Below are positions 35,324 to 45,200 of a stretch of DNA of 64,000 nucleotides, piece after piece; position 1 is the first letter of the stretch; each line of letters begins with the position of its first letter. The DNA lies in the NCBI RefSeq assembly GCF_019430885.1, contig NZ_JAHYBZ010000005.1, positions 409,493 to 473,492 of the forward strand, read 5' to 3'. The position numbers and the translations under genes are program-made. The notes beneath the pieces are model-generated. The model saw only the letters and a program-made list of their open reading frames with translations. It did no database searches and was not told where the DNA came from. This DNA is from Roseomonas alba. GTDB taxonomy: Bacteria > Pseudomonadota > Alphaproteobacteria > Acetobacterales > Acetobacteraceae.

Positions 35324-35384
35324 GGCACGGTCCAGGCGGGGTTCCGGGCAATCATACAAGGATCTTGGCGATACGGCAGGACGC

Positions 35385-35404
35385 CGATTGCATGGATGCA
35401 ATCG
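35385..35404. promoter_or_regulatory. LysR-type operator palindrome
   Basis: CGATTGCAT and ATGCAATCG form perfect 9-base arms around GG, about 60 bases from the LysR start and 83 from the dioxygenase start. The site fits the LysR T-N11-A pattern (ATTGCATGGATGCAAT) and is the likely binding site of the adjacent regulator. Confidence 0.6.
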
Positions 35405-35487
35405 CATTTCCCGTGATTCCACGCCTGATCGGACTATCTCTATCGCCACAGACGGGCGGCCGATCCGCCCGGACAGGAGAAACCACC

Positions 35488-36420
35488 ATGGCCCGTCATG
35501 GCATCCACCACGTCACCGCGATCTCCGGCGAGGCCCGGCGCAACGTGGATTTCTACACCCGCATCCTTGGCCTGCGGCTGGTGAAGCGGACGGTCAACTT
35601 CGACGACCCCGGCACCTGGCACCTCTACTACGGCGACGAGACCGGCCAGCCCGGCACCATCCTGACCTTCTTCCCCTGGGCGCAGGCGTCGCAGGGCCGC
35701 CAGGGCGTGGGCGAGCTGCACGAGACGATCTTCCGCATCCCCCAGGCCTCGGTCGGCTTCTGGACGCACCGCCTGCTCGCCCAGGGTGTGGCGCAGGAGA
35801 CGACGACCGAACGCTTCGGCGAGACGGTCATCGCCTTCCGTGACCCGGACGGCATGCGCGTCGCGCTGGTCGCGCTGCCCGGCATCGACTCCGAGCCCGG
35901 CTGGGCCACCGCCGACATCCCCGCCGAGCATGCGGTACGCGGCATCCACGGCGTGACGCTGATGCTGGAAGACGGCGCGGCGACGGGTGCGATCCTCTCC
36001 GACGTGCTCGGCCTCGCCGAGACGGCGAAGGAGGGCAACACGGTCCGTTACCAGGCCCCCGGCACGACCATCGGCGGCATCGTGGACCTGCGGAGCGTGG
36101 GCGGCTTCCTGCCGGCACGGCAGGGGCGCGGTTCGGTGCACCACCTCGCCTTCCGCGCCGCCGACGACGCGGAGGAAGCGGCGATGGTCAGGCGCCTGGC
36201 CGAGAACCACGGCATCCGCACCACGGAACAGATGGACCGCAACTACTTCCGCTCCGTCTACTTCCGCGAGCCCGGCCACGTGCTGTTCGAGATCGCGACC
36301 GACATCCCCGGCTTCGCCGTGGACGAACCGGCCGAGACCCTCGGCACCACGCTGAAGCTGCCGCGTGTCCTCGAGAAGCACCGCGCCGAGATCGAGCGCG
36401 CGCTGCCCGAACTCGCCTGA
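35488..36420 (+). CDS. ring-cleaving dioxygenase, MhqO-like (VOC superfamily)
   Basis: A 310-residue tandem vicinal-oxygen-chelate protein. Residues about 4-140 form one domain (HHVTAISGEARRNVDFYTRILGL) and 150-285 the second (GIHGVTLMLEDG; GSVHHLAFRAADD). Metal ligands are the two N-terminal His and the Glu in HVLFEIATD. MhqO/CatE-like enzymes open hydroquinone or catechol rings and help detoxify quinones. AGGAGA precedes the ATG at 35488. It is followed after 55 bases by an MhqD-like hydrolase gene, the pairing seen in quinone-stress operons. Confidence 0.88.
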   Translation: MARHGIHHVTAISGEARRNVDFYTRILGLRLVKRTVNFDDPGTWHLYYGDETGQPGTILTFFPWAQASQGRQGVGELHETIFRIPQASVGFWTHRLLAQGVAQETTTERFGETVIAFRDPDGMRVALVALPGIDSEPGWATADIPAEHAVRGIHGVTLMLEDGAATGAILSDVLGLAETAKEGNTVRYQAPGTTIGGIVDLRSVGGFLPARQGRGSVHHLAFRAADDAEEAAMVRRLAENHGIRTTEQMDRNYFRSVYFREPGHVLFEIATDIPGFAVDEPAETLGTTLKLPRVLEKHRAEIERALPELA

Positions 36421-36475
36421 CATCCCTGCCGCCGCACCCCGCCCTGACCGGCGGGGCGCTGGCCCGGAGGCCACC

Positions 36476-37102
36476 ATGTCCACCACCACCCAATCCTTCA
36501 TCCATCGCTTCGAACCCGCCACCGCGCCCGGCCTGCCGCCCCTGCTGCTGCTGCACGGCACCGGCGGCAATGAGGACGACCTGATCCCGCTCGGCCAGGC
36601 CGTGGCACCCGGCGCGGCGCTGTTGTCCCCGCGCGGCCAGGTGCTGGAAGCCGGCATGCCGCGCTTCTTCCGCCGCCTCGCCGAGGGCGTTTTCGACGAG
36701 GCGGATCTGCGCCGCCGCGCCGACGACCTCGCCGCCTTCGTGGCGGAATCGCGCGACCGCTACAGCCTGCCGGCGCCGATCGCGCTGGGCTTCTCCAACG
36801 GCGCGAACATCGCGGCCGCACTGCTGCTGCTGCATCCGGAAACGCTCGCCGGCGCGGCGCTGCTGCGCGCCATGGAACCGCTGCGCACACCGCCCCGGCC
36901 GGACCTGACCGGGCGCAACGTCCTGCTGCTCTCCGGCGCGATGGACCCGATCGTGACGGCGGAGAACGGCAGGCGGCTGGCCGGGACACTCGCCGCTGCC
37001 GGCGCGCAGGTGGAACATGAAACCCTTCCGACGGGACATGGCCTGTCCCAGGCCGACCTGACCCTGACGCGACGCTGGATGGCGCGCCAGCCGGCGGGTT
37101 GA
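36476..37102 (+). CDS. alpha/beta hydrolase, MhqD-like carboxylesterase
   Basis: A 208-residue phospholipase/carboxylesterase-type hydrolase. LLLLHGTGGNEDDLIPL carries the oxyanion-hole HG, GFSNGANIA the nucleophile Ser near residue 107, GAMDPIV the catalytic Asp and LPTGHGL the His. This is the typical length and layout of MhqD. Together with the dioxygenase it forms a probable quinone-degradation pair under LysR control, where the Bacillus system uses a MarR-type regulator. A palindromic element follows. Confidence 0.87.
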   Translation: MSTTTQSFIHRFEPATAPGLPPLLLLHGTGGNEDDLIPLGQAVAPGAALLSPRGQVLEAGMPRFFRRLAEGVFDEADLRRRADDLAAFVAESRDRYSLPAPIALGFSNGANIAAALLLLHPETLAGAALLRAMEPLRTPPRPDLTGRNVLLLSGAMDPIVTAENGRRLAGTLAAAGAQVEHETLPTGHGLSQADLTLTRRWMARQPAG

Positions 37103-37226
37103 CGGCGTCACAGACGCGATCGCGCGACCTTGCCGGCGGACGCTTTTTTGCCTGACGTCCTGCGACGCACAGCGCGCGTCTCGCCGTTCCCGGACGACCG
37201 CTCTGCTTGGCGCCCGGTATCGGTTT

Positions 37227-37285
37227 CCAAAGGCCTCGAGCCTTTGGTGGGGAGAGGTTCGGAGAGGGGCAAGGCCCCTCTCCGA
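37227..37285. repeat. composite palindromic junction element, copy D (half)
   Basis: Only the right-hand module is clear: hairpin 37227-37247 (CCAAAGGC / GCCTTTGG) and hairpin 37259-37285 with 12-base perfect arms (TCGGAGAGGGGC / GCCCCTCTCCGA, AAG loop). The shared block GCGCCCGGTATCGGTTT precedes them. The left module is missing or decayed in the 125 bases before it. Placed between the convergent MhqD-like and SDR genes. Confidence 0.78.
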
Positions 37286-37325
37286 CGCCCAACCCGGCTC
37301 CCTGTCCCGCTGTCGGGCTGCGCGA

Positions 37326-38228
37326 TCACCTCTGTGCCGCGGGTTTCAGCAACCCGGCGAGTCCGACCCGGTGCAGCATCTCCGCCCGCAGCCGGTCGGT
37401 GACGGCGAAGCCGACATCCGCGCCGTCCTGCGTCGGATCGATGTGCACGCGGAAGGGCCGCTTGCCGGAGGGCGTGTCGATGACTGTCACGATCGCCTCG
37501 GCCACCGCCGCGACATCCGCATCGGTCGGCACGATCTCAGCGAAGGCCTTCTGGACCTGTTCGCCGAAGCCGGCATAGGGGCCGGCCTCGTAGGCCGCGA
37601 CCGTCGCCGCATCGGCCGGGACCCCGGCATGGGCGAAGTGGTTCGTGCCCTGAGTGAAGGCGCCGGGAACGATGATCGAGGTCTCGATGCCCCAGCGGCT
37701 GAGTTCCCGCGCATACTGGATGGCGATCGCGTCCATCGCCGCCTTGGCGCCGAAATAGGGCGCGAGATAGGGCGGCGTGCCGCCGGCGACGCTGCTGCTC
37801 GACACCCAGACCAGCAGCCCGTCGCGCCGTTCCCGCATATGCGGCAGTACCGCGCGGTTCACCCGCTGCGTGCCGAGGACATTGCTGTCGTAGAGCGCGG
37901 CATATTGCTCGGGCGTGAAGGCCTCCGCGGGGCCAAAGACCATGTGGCCGGCATTGTGGACGACCACGTCGATGCGCCCCGTGGCGGCAAGGACCGCGGC
38001 CACCGCCTGGTCGACGGAATCCTGCGACTGCACATCGAGCTCGACGGTGCGGAGGTCGATGCCCTCCGCCTTGGACAGTTGCGCCATTGCCCCGGCATTG
38101 GCGGCGTTGCGGCCGGCGATGTCGCGCATCGACGCCAAGACGGTGTGGCCCGCGCGGGCGAGAGCCTCGGCGGTCAGGCGGCCGAAGCCGCTCGACGCGC
38201 CGGTGACGAGAATGACCTGCTGGCTCAT
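37326..38228 (-). CDS. SDR family oxidoreductase
   Basis: A 300-residue SDR with GASSGFGR for cofactor binding near residue 9, NAGHMVFG, VSSSSVAG (Ser) and PYFGAKAAMD (Tyr-x-x-x-Lys) near residue 160. The longer C-terminal part is common in SDRs annotated as ketoreductases of unknown substrate. GGAGGAGA precedes the ATG at 38228. Follows another SDR gene by 19 bases in the same direction. Confidence 0.87.
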   Translation of the reverse strand: MSQQVILVTGASSGFGRLTAEALARAGHTVLASMRDIAGRNAANAGAMAQLSKAEGIDLRTVELDVQSQDSVDQAVAAVLAATGRIDVVVHNAGHMVFGPAEAFTPEQYAALYDSNVLGTQRVNRAVLPHMRERRDGLLVWVSSSSVAGGTPPYLAPYFGAKAAMDAIAIQYARELSRWGIETSIIVPGAFTQGTNHFAHAGVPADAATVAAYEAGPYAGFGEQVQKAFAEIVPTDADVAAVAEAIVTVIDTPSGKRPFRVHIDPTQDGADVGFAVTDRLRAEMLHRVGLAGLLKPAAQR

Positions 38229-38247
38229 GAGCGTGTCTCCTCCGTCC

Positions 38248-38988
38248 TCAGACCATGCCGCCATTGGCGCGCAGCACCTGGCCGTTGACCCAGGCGCCGT
38301 CCGGGCCGGCGAGGAAGGCGACGGCGGCGGCGATGTCCTCCGGCTGGCCCAGCCGTTCCAGCGGGTTCATCTTCCGCAGGTGGTCGATCTGCTCGGGCGT
38401 CTTGCCGTCGAGGAACAGCGCAGTCGCGGTCGGGCCGGGGGCGATGGCGTTCACGGTGATGGCGCGCCCGCGCATCTCCTTCGACAGGACATGGGTCAGG
38501 GCCTCGATCGCCGCCTTGGTCGCGCAATAGACGCCATAGGTCGGCAGGCTTAGCCCCAGCACGCTGGTCGACAGGTTGATGATCCGCCCGCCCTCGCGCA
38601 GCCGCCGCGCCGCCTCGCGCATCGTGTAGAGGCTGCCCTTGAGGTTGATGGCGAGCTGGCTGTCGATCAGCGCGTCGTCGCCCTCGGTGATGGTGGCGAG
38701 GCGCATGATGCCGGCATTGTTCACCAGCACGTCAACGCCGCCGAAGGCCGCTTCCGCGGCACCCCACAGCCGGGCGACGGCGGCGGGATCGCTGACATCG
38801 GCCTGGGCGGTGATGGCGCGGCCGCCGGCCACCTCGATGCTGCCTGCCAGCGCCTCGGCCTCGGCGGCCTTGCCGGCGTAGTTGATGACGACGGTGAAGC
38901 CGTCGCGGGCCAGGCGCTGCGCGATGGCGGCGCCGATGCCGCGGGACCCGCCGGTGACGAGGGCCACCCTGGGTGTGGTGTCGGTCAT
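38248..38988 (-). CDS. SDR family oxidoreductase, FabG-like
   Basis: A 246-residue classical SDR: GGSRGIGAA near residue 13, NNAGIMRLA, NLSTSVLG (Ser) and YGVYCATKAAIEAL (Tyr-x-x-x-Lys) near residue 155, ending NGQVLRANGGMV. FabG-like length; the true substrate is unknown. The Gly-rich N-terminal motif fits NADP use. It is the first gene of a two-SDR unit and diverges from a LysR gene across 121 bases, whose product probably controls it. Confidence 0.88.
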   Translation of the reverse strand: MTDTTPRVALVTGGSRGIGAAIAQRLARDGFTVVINYAGKAAEAEALAGSIEVAGGRAITAQADVSDPAAVARLWGAAEAAFGGVDVLVNNAGIMRLATITEGDDALIDSQLAINLKGSLYTMREAARRLREGGRIINLSTSVLGLSLPTYGVYCATKAAIEALTHVLSKEMRGRAITVNAIAPGPTATALFLDGKTPEQIDHLRKMNPLERLGQPEDIAAAVAFLAGPDGAWVNGQVLRANGGMV

Positions 38989-39109
38989 GGTGTTCTCCGG
39001 TTTCGCGCCCCGATCGGGCGGTGCGGGCAACCTGGCCAATGTCCGCGCCGGGATAATCGGGCTATCGTTGCCTCATCTATTCCACCAGAACGAACAATCG
39101 GGGCATGCC

Positions 39110-40018
39110 ATGGACCGGCTCGACGCCATGCGGCTGTTCACCCGGATCGTGGAGCGCCGCAGCTTCACCGAGGCCGCCAACGACCTCGGCCTGCCGCGTT
39201 CCACCGCGACCACGGTCATCCGGCAGATGGAGGAGCGGCTTGGTGCACGCCTGCTCCAGCGCACGACGCGGACGGTGCGGCCGACCCTGGACGGCGAAGC
39301 GTGGTATCGCCGCTGCCTCGCCATCCTGCACGACATCGAGGATGCGGAGGGCGCCTTCAGCGGCGCCGAACCGAAGGGCATGCTGCGCATCGACGTGCAG
39401 GGCACGCTGGCGCGGCATTTCCTGATGCCTGGCCTGCCCGCCTTCTTCGCGCGTCACCCTGGCATCGAGATCACGATGAGCGAAACCGACCGCTGGGTCG
39501 ATCCGGTGCAGGAGGGCGTGGATTGCGTGCTGCGCTTCGGCGTGCTGCCCGACAGCGAGCTGGTGGCGCGCCGTGTGGCGATGCTCGACCGGGTGACCTG
39601 CGCAGCGCCCGCCTATCTCGACCGCTTCGGCGTGCCGGCCGATATCGCGGGGCTGGACGGGCACCATATCGTCGGCATCCGCTCGATCACCACCGGCATC
39701 GTCCGGCCGCTGCAATTCACGGTGGCGGGCGAGCTGCGCCTGGTGGAGCTGCCGGCGCCTTTCTCGGTCACCGGGCCCGAGAGCTACCTGCGCGCGTTGC
39801 AGCTCGGGCTGGGGATCGCCCAGGTACCGCGCTTTCATGCCGGGCAGGACCTGGCCGGGGGGCGGCTGATCGAGATCCTGCATGCGACGCCGCCGCCGCA
39901 GATGCCGGTCTCGCTCCTCTATCCGCGCAGCCGGCAGCTTGCGCCAAGGGTCAGGGTCTTCCTCGACTGGGCAGCGCGGGAATTCGCGGCGCGGAACGGC
40001 GTCGCGGCGTCAGGCTGA
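39110..40018 (+). CDS. LysR-family transcriptional regulator
   Basis: A 302-residue LysR protein of the group with MDRLDAMRLFTRIVERRSFTEAAND at its start. The recognition helix lies in LPRSTATTVIRQMEERLGARLLQR and the effector domain begins near residue 90 (GMLRIDVQGTLARHFLMPGL). The ATG at 39110 gives the standard N-terminus. Divergent from the two SDR genes; members of this group often activate a neighbouring oxidoreductase in response to an aldehyde or quinone. A short imperfect inverted repeat (GATA...TATC) lies at about 39052-39066. Confidence 0.9.
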   Translation: MDRLDAMRLFTRIVERRSFTEAANDLGLPRSTATTVIRQMEERLGARLLQRTTRTVRPTLDGEAWYRRCLAILHDIEDAEGAFSGAEPKGMLRIDVQGTLARHFLMPGLPAFFARHPGIEITMSETDRWVDPVQEGVDCVLRFGVLPDSELVARRVAMLDRVTCAAPAYLDRFGVPADIAGLDGHHIVGIRSITTGIVRPLQFTVAGELRLVELPAPFSVTGPESYLRALQLGLGIAQVPRFHAGQDLAGGRLIEILHATPPPQMPVSLLYPRSRQLAPRVRVFLDWAAREFAARNGVAASG

Positions 40019-40041
40019 CGCCAACGCCCGGCCCCGCGCTC

Positions 40042-40185
40042 AGAGACCGTTTGAAAAGTCCGGCGCCGGCCCGCACCCCCAACCGGCCAACCAATTCAGC
40101 ATACTGTCGTTGGGTGGCCGGCTGGGGGTGCGGGCGGGTGCCGGACATGGACATGCGCCGAACGGCGCATTTCCAAACGGTCTCT
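40042..40185. repeat. 144-base nested palindrome at convergent junction
   Basis: Between the convergent LysR and sulfotransferase genes. The outer arms are AGAGACCGTTTG (40042-40053) and CAAACGGTCTCT (40174-40185). Inside, 37-base arms (40058-40094 and 40110-40146) match at 33 of 37 positions around a 15-base loop; both contain CCCGCACCCCC or its complement and CCGGCC. Extruded or transcribed it would form one long hairpin. It shares no sequence with the other junction elements but occupies the same kind of site. The last arm reaches the sulfotransferase stop codon. Confidence 0.85.
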
Positions 40186-40982
40186 CAGCGCCGCGCGAGC
40201 TTCCAGTGCAGTCGCCCGAGCCGGAAGATCTCCCGGTCGACGCTTGTCAGCCGGTTCAGCTCGGCCCGGATATCGGGGGTGATGGGTTCCTCGGTCGTCG
40301 GTTCCAGCAGCTCGTTCACATCGCCGCGCGTGTTCAGGCGCACCAGGCTGCTGGTCCGCTTCATCCCGAAGACGAGGGCGACCCTGGTGAAGACCTCGAC
40401 CAGGTTCGAGGTGAAGCCGAACACGTCCATCGCCATCAGATTGCCGCTGGCGCGGTGCATGATTTCGAGTTCCGACATCGGAATGCCGGCGCCGGCGGCC
40501 GAGAAGCGGTAGCTGTGATCCGGTGCGACATTCACATGCCCCGCCAGGTAGCGCGACATCGTGTTGTCGATGGCGTCGAGCACTTCGGGCGTGGTGTTGC
40601 GCAGGAAGTCCAGCAGGTTGCCGCTGCTGCGCGCCGCTGCGGGACCCGCCAGGCGCTGGCGCTCGACATATTCCGGCCGATGCCGCTTCCAGAAATAGTA
40701 GGTGGACAGGATCCGCTCGACCGGGTCGCGCATCACGGTCACGGTGAAGAGCGGCCCCGGGATCATGCGGAGCTGTTCATAGTTGAAATGGCCTGAGAAG
40801 TAGCGGAAGCGCCCGAGTTCTTCCGTGGTGAATCGGTCGAGGCGCGAGAACCGTTCCGGGCAGATCTCCTCCGGCGCGAAGGCCTGGGAGAAATGGTGGT
40901 GCAATGTCGTTCCGCCGGTCTTGGGCAGATGCAGGAAGACCAGCTTGCGCCCGGCGGCAGGCGGAAAGGCGGATGCGCTCAT
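40185..40982 (-). CDS. sulfotransferase family protein
   Basis: A 265-residue protein with the two PAPS-binding motifs of sulfotransferases: VFLHLPKTGGTTLHHHF (5'-phosphosulfate loop) near residue 15 and VMRDPVERILSTYYFWKRH (3'-phosphate site) near residue 82. This group resembles carbohydrate or heparan-type sulfotransferases found in bacterial surface-polysaccharide loci, but no polysaccharide genes lie next to it, so the acceptor is unknown. It diverges from the CoA-transferase gene. Confidence 0.82.
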   Translation of the reverse strand: MSASAFPPAAGRKLVFLHLPKTGGTTLHHHFSQAFAPEEICPERFSRLDRFTTEELGRFRYFSGHFNYEQLRMIPGPLFTVTVMRDPVERILSTYYFWKRHRPEYVERQRLAGPAAARSSGNLLDFLRNTTPEVLDAIDNTMSRYLAGHVNVAPDHSYRFSAAGAGIPMSELEIMHRASGNLMAMDVFGFTSNLVEVFTRVALVFGMKRTSSLVRLNTRGDVNELLEPTTEEPITPDIRAELNRLTSVDREIFRLGRLHWKLARR

Positions 40983-41096
40983 GGACCACGCAATAGCAGC
41001 GCGGTCCGGCGGAGGGAAATGCATCCCCGGTACTGGCCGGCGGCGCCGGCTTCCGTATGCTTGGCCGCGAGGAACGGGACAGGAAGAGGAAGGTCG

Positions 41097-42242
41097 ATGA
41101 TCCTGCCGCTGGAAGGCGTCCGCGTGATCGAGGTGGGCCAGGCGCTGGCCGGCCCGTTGGCCGGCGTCATCATGGCCGATATGGGCGCCGAGGTGATCAA
41201 GGTCGAGAAGCCCGAGGGCGGCGACGATGCCCGCGGCTGGGGCCCGCCCTTCGCCGAGGATGGCGTCACCTCCCTGTATTTCCACAGCCAGAACCGCAAC
41301 AAGCGAGGCATCACGCTGGACCTCAAGAAGGCCGAGGATGTCGAGGCGCTGCACCGTCTCTGTGAGACCGCCGACATCCTGATCCAGAACCTGCGCCCCG
41401 GCGTGGTGGAGGAGATCGGCATCGGGCCGGCGGCGATGCTCGAACGGCATCCGCGGCTGGTCTATTGCTCGATCTGGGCTTTCGGGGATCGCGGCCCGCT
41501 GAAGATGCGGCCCGGCTTCGACCCGCTGCTGCAGGCGTTTGGCGGCATGATGAGCGTGACCGGCCGGCCGGAGGACCCGCCCACCTTCTGCGGCGCCTCG
41601 ATCAACGACAAGGCGACGGGAATGTTCACCGTGATCGGCGCGCTGGGCGCGTTGCGGCGGCGGGACATCACGGGCAAGGGCGGGCTGGTCGACACTTCGC
41701 TGTTCGAGACGGCGGTGCATTGGGTGGAAGGGCAGGTGAACAACCACCTCGCCACCGGTGAGGTGCCGCGGCGGCACGGCACGGGTGCGGCGGTGATCGC
41801 ACCGTACCAGGTCTTCGACTGCGCCGACCGGCCGATGTGCCTCGCGGCCGGCAACGACCGGCTCTGGGCGCGCTGCGCGGCGGTGCTCGGCCACCCGGAA
41901 TGGGCGACGGACGACCGTTTCGCCCGGGGGTCCGCGCGCGTGCGCAACAAGCCCGTGCTGATTCCGCTGATCGCCGCGGTGCTGAAGACCCGGCCGCGCG
42001 ACGCATGGATCGCGGCGCTGGAGGCGGTGGGCGTACCCTGCGCCCCGGTGAACGATATTGGCGAGGTGGTGGCGAGCGAACAGTTCGCCGCCATGGGGCT
42101 GGTGCAGGAACACGCCGGCGCGCCCAAGGTGGTCGGCCTGCCGATCAGCTTCGACGGCGTGCGGCCGGCGTCGACCCGCCCGGCGCCGAAGCTGGGCGAG
42201 CACAATTCGGAGTTGCTGGGCCGCGACGCCTCTACAGGATGA
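41097..42242 (+). CDS. CaiB/BaiF-type (class III) CoA-transferase
   Basis: A 381-residue class III CoA-transferase. N-terminal LEGVRVIEVGQALAGPLAGVIMADMGAEVIKVE is typical. SQNRNKRGITLDLKK follows, and the catalytic Asp sits in GGLVDTSLFETA near residue 190. The enzyme moves CoA between carboxylic acids; the acid is not deducible. A purine-rich AGGAAGAGGAAGG precedes the ATG. Its 3' end overlaps the convergent RTX gene by 11 bases, an unusually tight tail-to-tail arrangement. Confidence 0.9.
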   Translation: MILPLEGVRVIEVGQALAGPLAGVIMADMGAEVIKVEKPEGGDDARGWGPPFAEDGVTSLYFHSQNRNKRGITLDLKKAEDVEALHRLCETADILIQNLRPGVVEEIGIGPAAMLERHPRLVYCSIWAFGDRGPLKMRPGFDPLLQAFGGMMSVTGRPEDPPTFCGASINDKATGMFTVIGALGALRRRDITGKGGLVDTSLFETAVHWVEGQVNNHLATGEVPRRHGTGAAVIAPYQVFDCADRPMCLAAGNDRLWARCAAVLGHPEWATDDRFARGSARVRNKPVLIPLIAAVLKTRPRDAWIAALEAVGVPCAPVNDIGEVVASEQFAAMGLVQEHAGAPKVVGLPISFDGVRPASTRPAPKLGEHNSELLGRDASTG

Positions 42243-45200
42243 ACCATCCCGCGACCGGGGCGGTCGCCGACTGGATGACGATGGCGAAGTCCGGGAGCTG
42301 ATCCCCATTCACGTCCCCGGCGGCGACATAGAGGCCGCCGCCCCCGGGCTGCACCCGCAGGTCTCCCGCGGCGCCGGCGAAGTTGGCGCCGCGATAGACG
42401 AAGGCCTGGTTGCCCGCGAGTAGCGCGTCCGCATCGATGAGCGCGAGCGAGATGCGGTCGGGCAGGCCGCCGACGAAGGTGAAGTCGGTGATCACGTCGG
42501 GTGCCGCCAGGGTGCTGTCGGCCAGGCTGGTCAGGCGGAATTGGTCGGCGCCGGCACCGCCCGTCAGCGTGTCGCTGTCCGTCCCGCCGATCAGAATGTC
42601 GTTGCCGCCGAGGCCCGAGAGCTGGTCGGCCCCGGCCAGCCCGGACAGGACATTGGCGGCGGCATTGCCTGCGATGGTGTTGGCGAGGCCATTGCCGGTC
42701 CCGGTCTTTACGGTGCCGCCGAGCAGCAGCGTCTCGAGATTGGCGCCCAGGGTGAAGGCCGTGCCGCCAGTCGCCATGACGGTATCGGCGCCCTGGTTGG
42801 GGGCCTCGACAACCACATCGCCGGTTTGAGCGAGGAAGGTGTCGTTGCCGATGCCGCCGATCAGCCTGTCATTGCCCGCGCCGCCATCCAGCGTGTCGTT
42901 GCCGCCGCCGCCATTCAGCGTGTCGGCACCGCCGAGGCCGGTGATGGTGTTGCCGAGGCCATTGCCGATGAAGCTGTGGGCGTTGGCGGTGGTGGCGACC
43001 AGCGTCTCGACATTCGCGGCCAGCGTATAGGTGGCGAGGCCGGTGCGGACGGTATCGATGCCCTGGTTGAGGCCCTCGATCACGACATCCGTCGCGGCAT
43101 TCACGAGGAAGGTGTCGTTGCCGACATCGCCGGTCATCCGGTCGCCGCCGCCGCCGCCATCGAGCGTGTCGTTGCCGCCGCCGCCGTTCAGCGTATCCGC
43201 GCCGTTGTGGCCGGTGATCGCATTGTCCAGCGCGTTGCCCGCGAAGTTGTGCGCCGTGCCGGTGGTGGCGATCAGCCTCTCGACATTGGCCGCCAGGGTA
43301 TGGCTGGCGAGGCTGGTGCGGACGGAGTCGATGCCCTGATTTGCCAATTCGACGACGACATCCGTCGCGGCGTCGACCATGTAGGTGTCGTCCTGCGTGC
43401 CGCCGACCAGCCGGTCGCTGCCGGCGCCGCCATCGAGCGTATCGGCCCCGGCGAAGCCGCTCAGCGTGTCGGACCCGGCGCCGCCGCTCAGCCGGTTCGC
43501 CGCGCCATTGCCGGTGAGGGTGTTGCCGAGGGTGTTGCCGATGCCGTCGATCACCCCGATGCCGGAGAGGATCAGTTTCTCGACATTGGCCGCGAGCGTG
43601 TGGGTGATGGTGGAGATGACGGTGTCGATGCCGCCATTGGCCGCTTCCACCACGCGGTCCAGGGCCGAATCGACGTAGTAGAAGTCATTTCCGGCCGCCC
43701 CGATCATGCTGTCGCCGCCCGCGCCGCCGTTCAACGTGTCGTTGCCGCCCAGGCCGAGCAGCGTGTCATTGCCACCGAGCCCCGCGATGCTGTCGGCACC
43801 GGTGCCGCCGGCCAGGCTGTCGGGCCCCGCGGTTGGGCCGGCCGGTGCCACACCGGCGACGTATCCGACGACGGCCGCGGTGCCGAGTGTGGCGGAGACT
43901 GCCGGCTTGCTGGTCGCGACCGAGGTCAGATCGATGCGGAAGCCCTCACGCAACTCGCCGGCCAGTGCGGCGGCGAGATCGACATCGACGCGCGTGACGC
44001 TCTTCGCGGCGGTGACAGGCGGGCCGGCATAATAGCGATCGTAGGACCCGCCGAGCGTATAGCCCGTGACCTCCGCCAGCGTGACGCTGCCCGAGGGCAA
44101 CGCGCCACCGACGAAATCGCTTGCCGTGACGCCTTGGGCCCCGGTGCCGACAATCCTCCAATGCACTGTCAGCGTGGACCCGACATCGCCCACACGAATG
44201 ATGTTGAAGGAGATCCTGTCCGTTGCATCCGTGCTGCCGCTCAGCCGATGCAGATAGACGAGCGCATCCCCGCTGGCGACCGACTGCGTGCCGGAAGCGA
44301 GCGTCAGGATGCCTGACGAAGCCTGCCCCGCAGGGCCAACCGAGCCGGTGGCACCGTCGAAGCCGGCCAGGCCGGCCGCGCCGCTCGCGGCATTGGTCCG
44401 GGTCGGCAGCACCAAGTCATCCTGCGGTGTGCCGAATGCGATGATGTAGAGATCCGGATATTCGAGCCCGCCGGCCCCGGCCGCGCCCCCGGCGGCCCCC
44501 TTGCCGCCGATGCTGACCGTTGCGGCGGATGTTCCGGCCGACGCGCTGTTGAAATCGGTGACCGCGGCCTTGCCGGTCAGCGTGCCGAGATTGAGGATTG
44601 CGCCGGCCGCGCTGCCGCCACGGCCATTGGCGCCGGCATCGCCGCCGTCGCCACCTGCCCCGCCATCGCCGCCCACGCCTGCCTTGCCGGAGTAGAGCGT
44701 GCCAGGATCGACGACCTGGGCTTCCGGCAGATGGACGGTCTGGCCGTTCCCATCGACATAGGAGAAGGCGAGCTCGTAGCTGTCCGAGGTGTAGCCGTCA
44801 TCGCCGCCCTCGCCGCCCTTGCCGCCGGCGCTGCCCCAGCCACCGGCGCCGCCCTGGGCCCCGTTGCCGCCCTTCGCGGTATTGCCTTCCTCGATGTAGC
44901 CGGAGACCAGGCGGCCGCCGAACACGACATCGGTCAGCGACAGCGAGGCACCGGCCTGGTTCAGGATGGCCCCGCCGGCATGGCCGCCGGCGCCGCCCGC
45001 CCCGCCATCTCCGCCATCGCCGCCTGCCGAGCCGTTGCCGCCATCCCCGCCATCGCCCGGCTCGACCCAGAGCGGGTGCTTCTGGTTGTTGAAGAAAATC
45101 AGGTCGGTGATGACATGGCCGTCGATGCCGGCGCGGCCGCCGAAGGTGAAGCCGCCGGCGCCGCCCTGCCCGCCTGTGCCGCCGCGGCCGCCCTCGGCAT

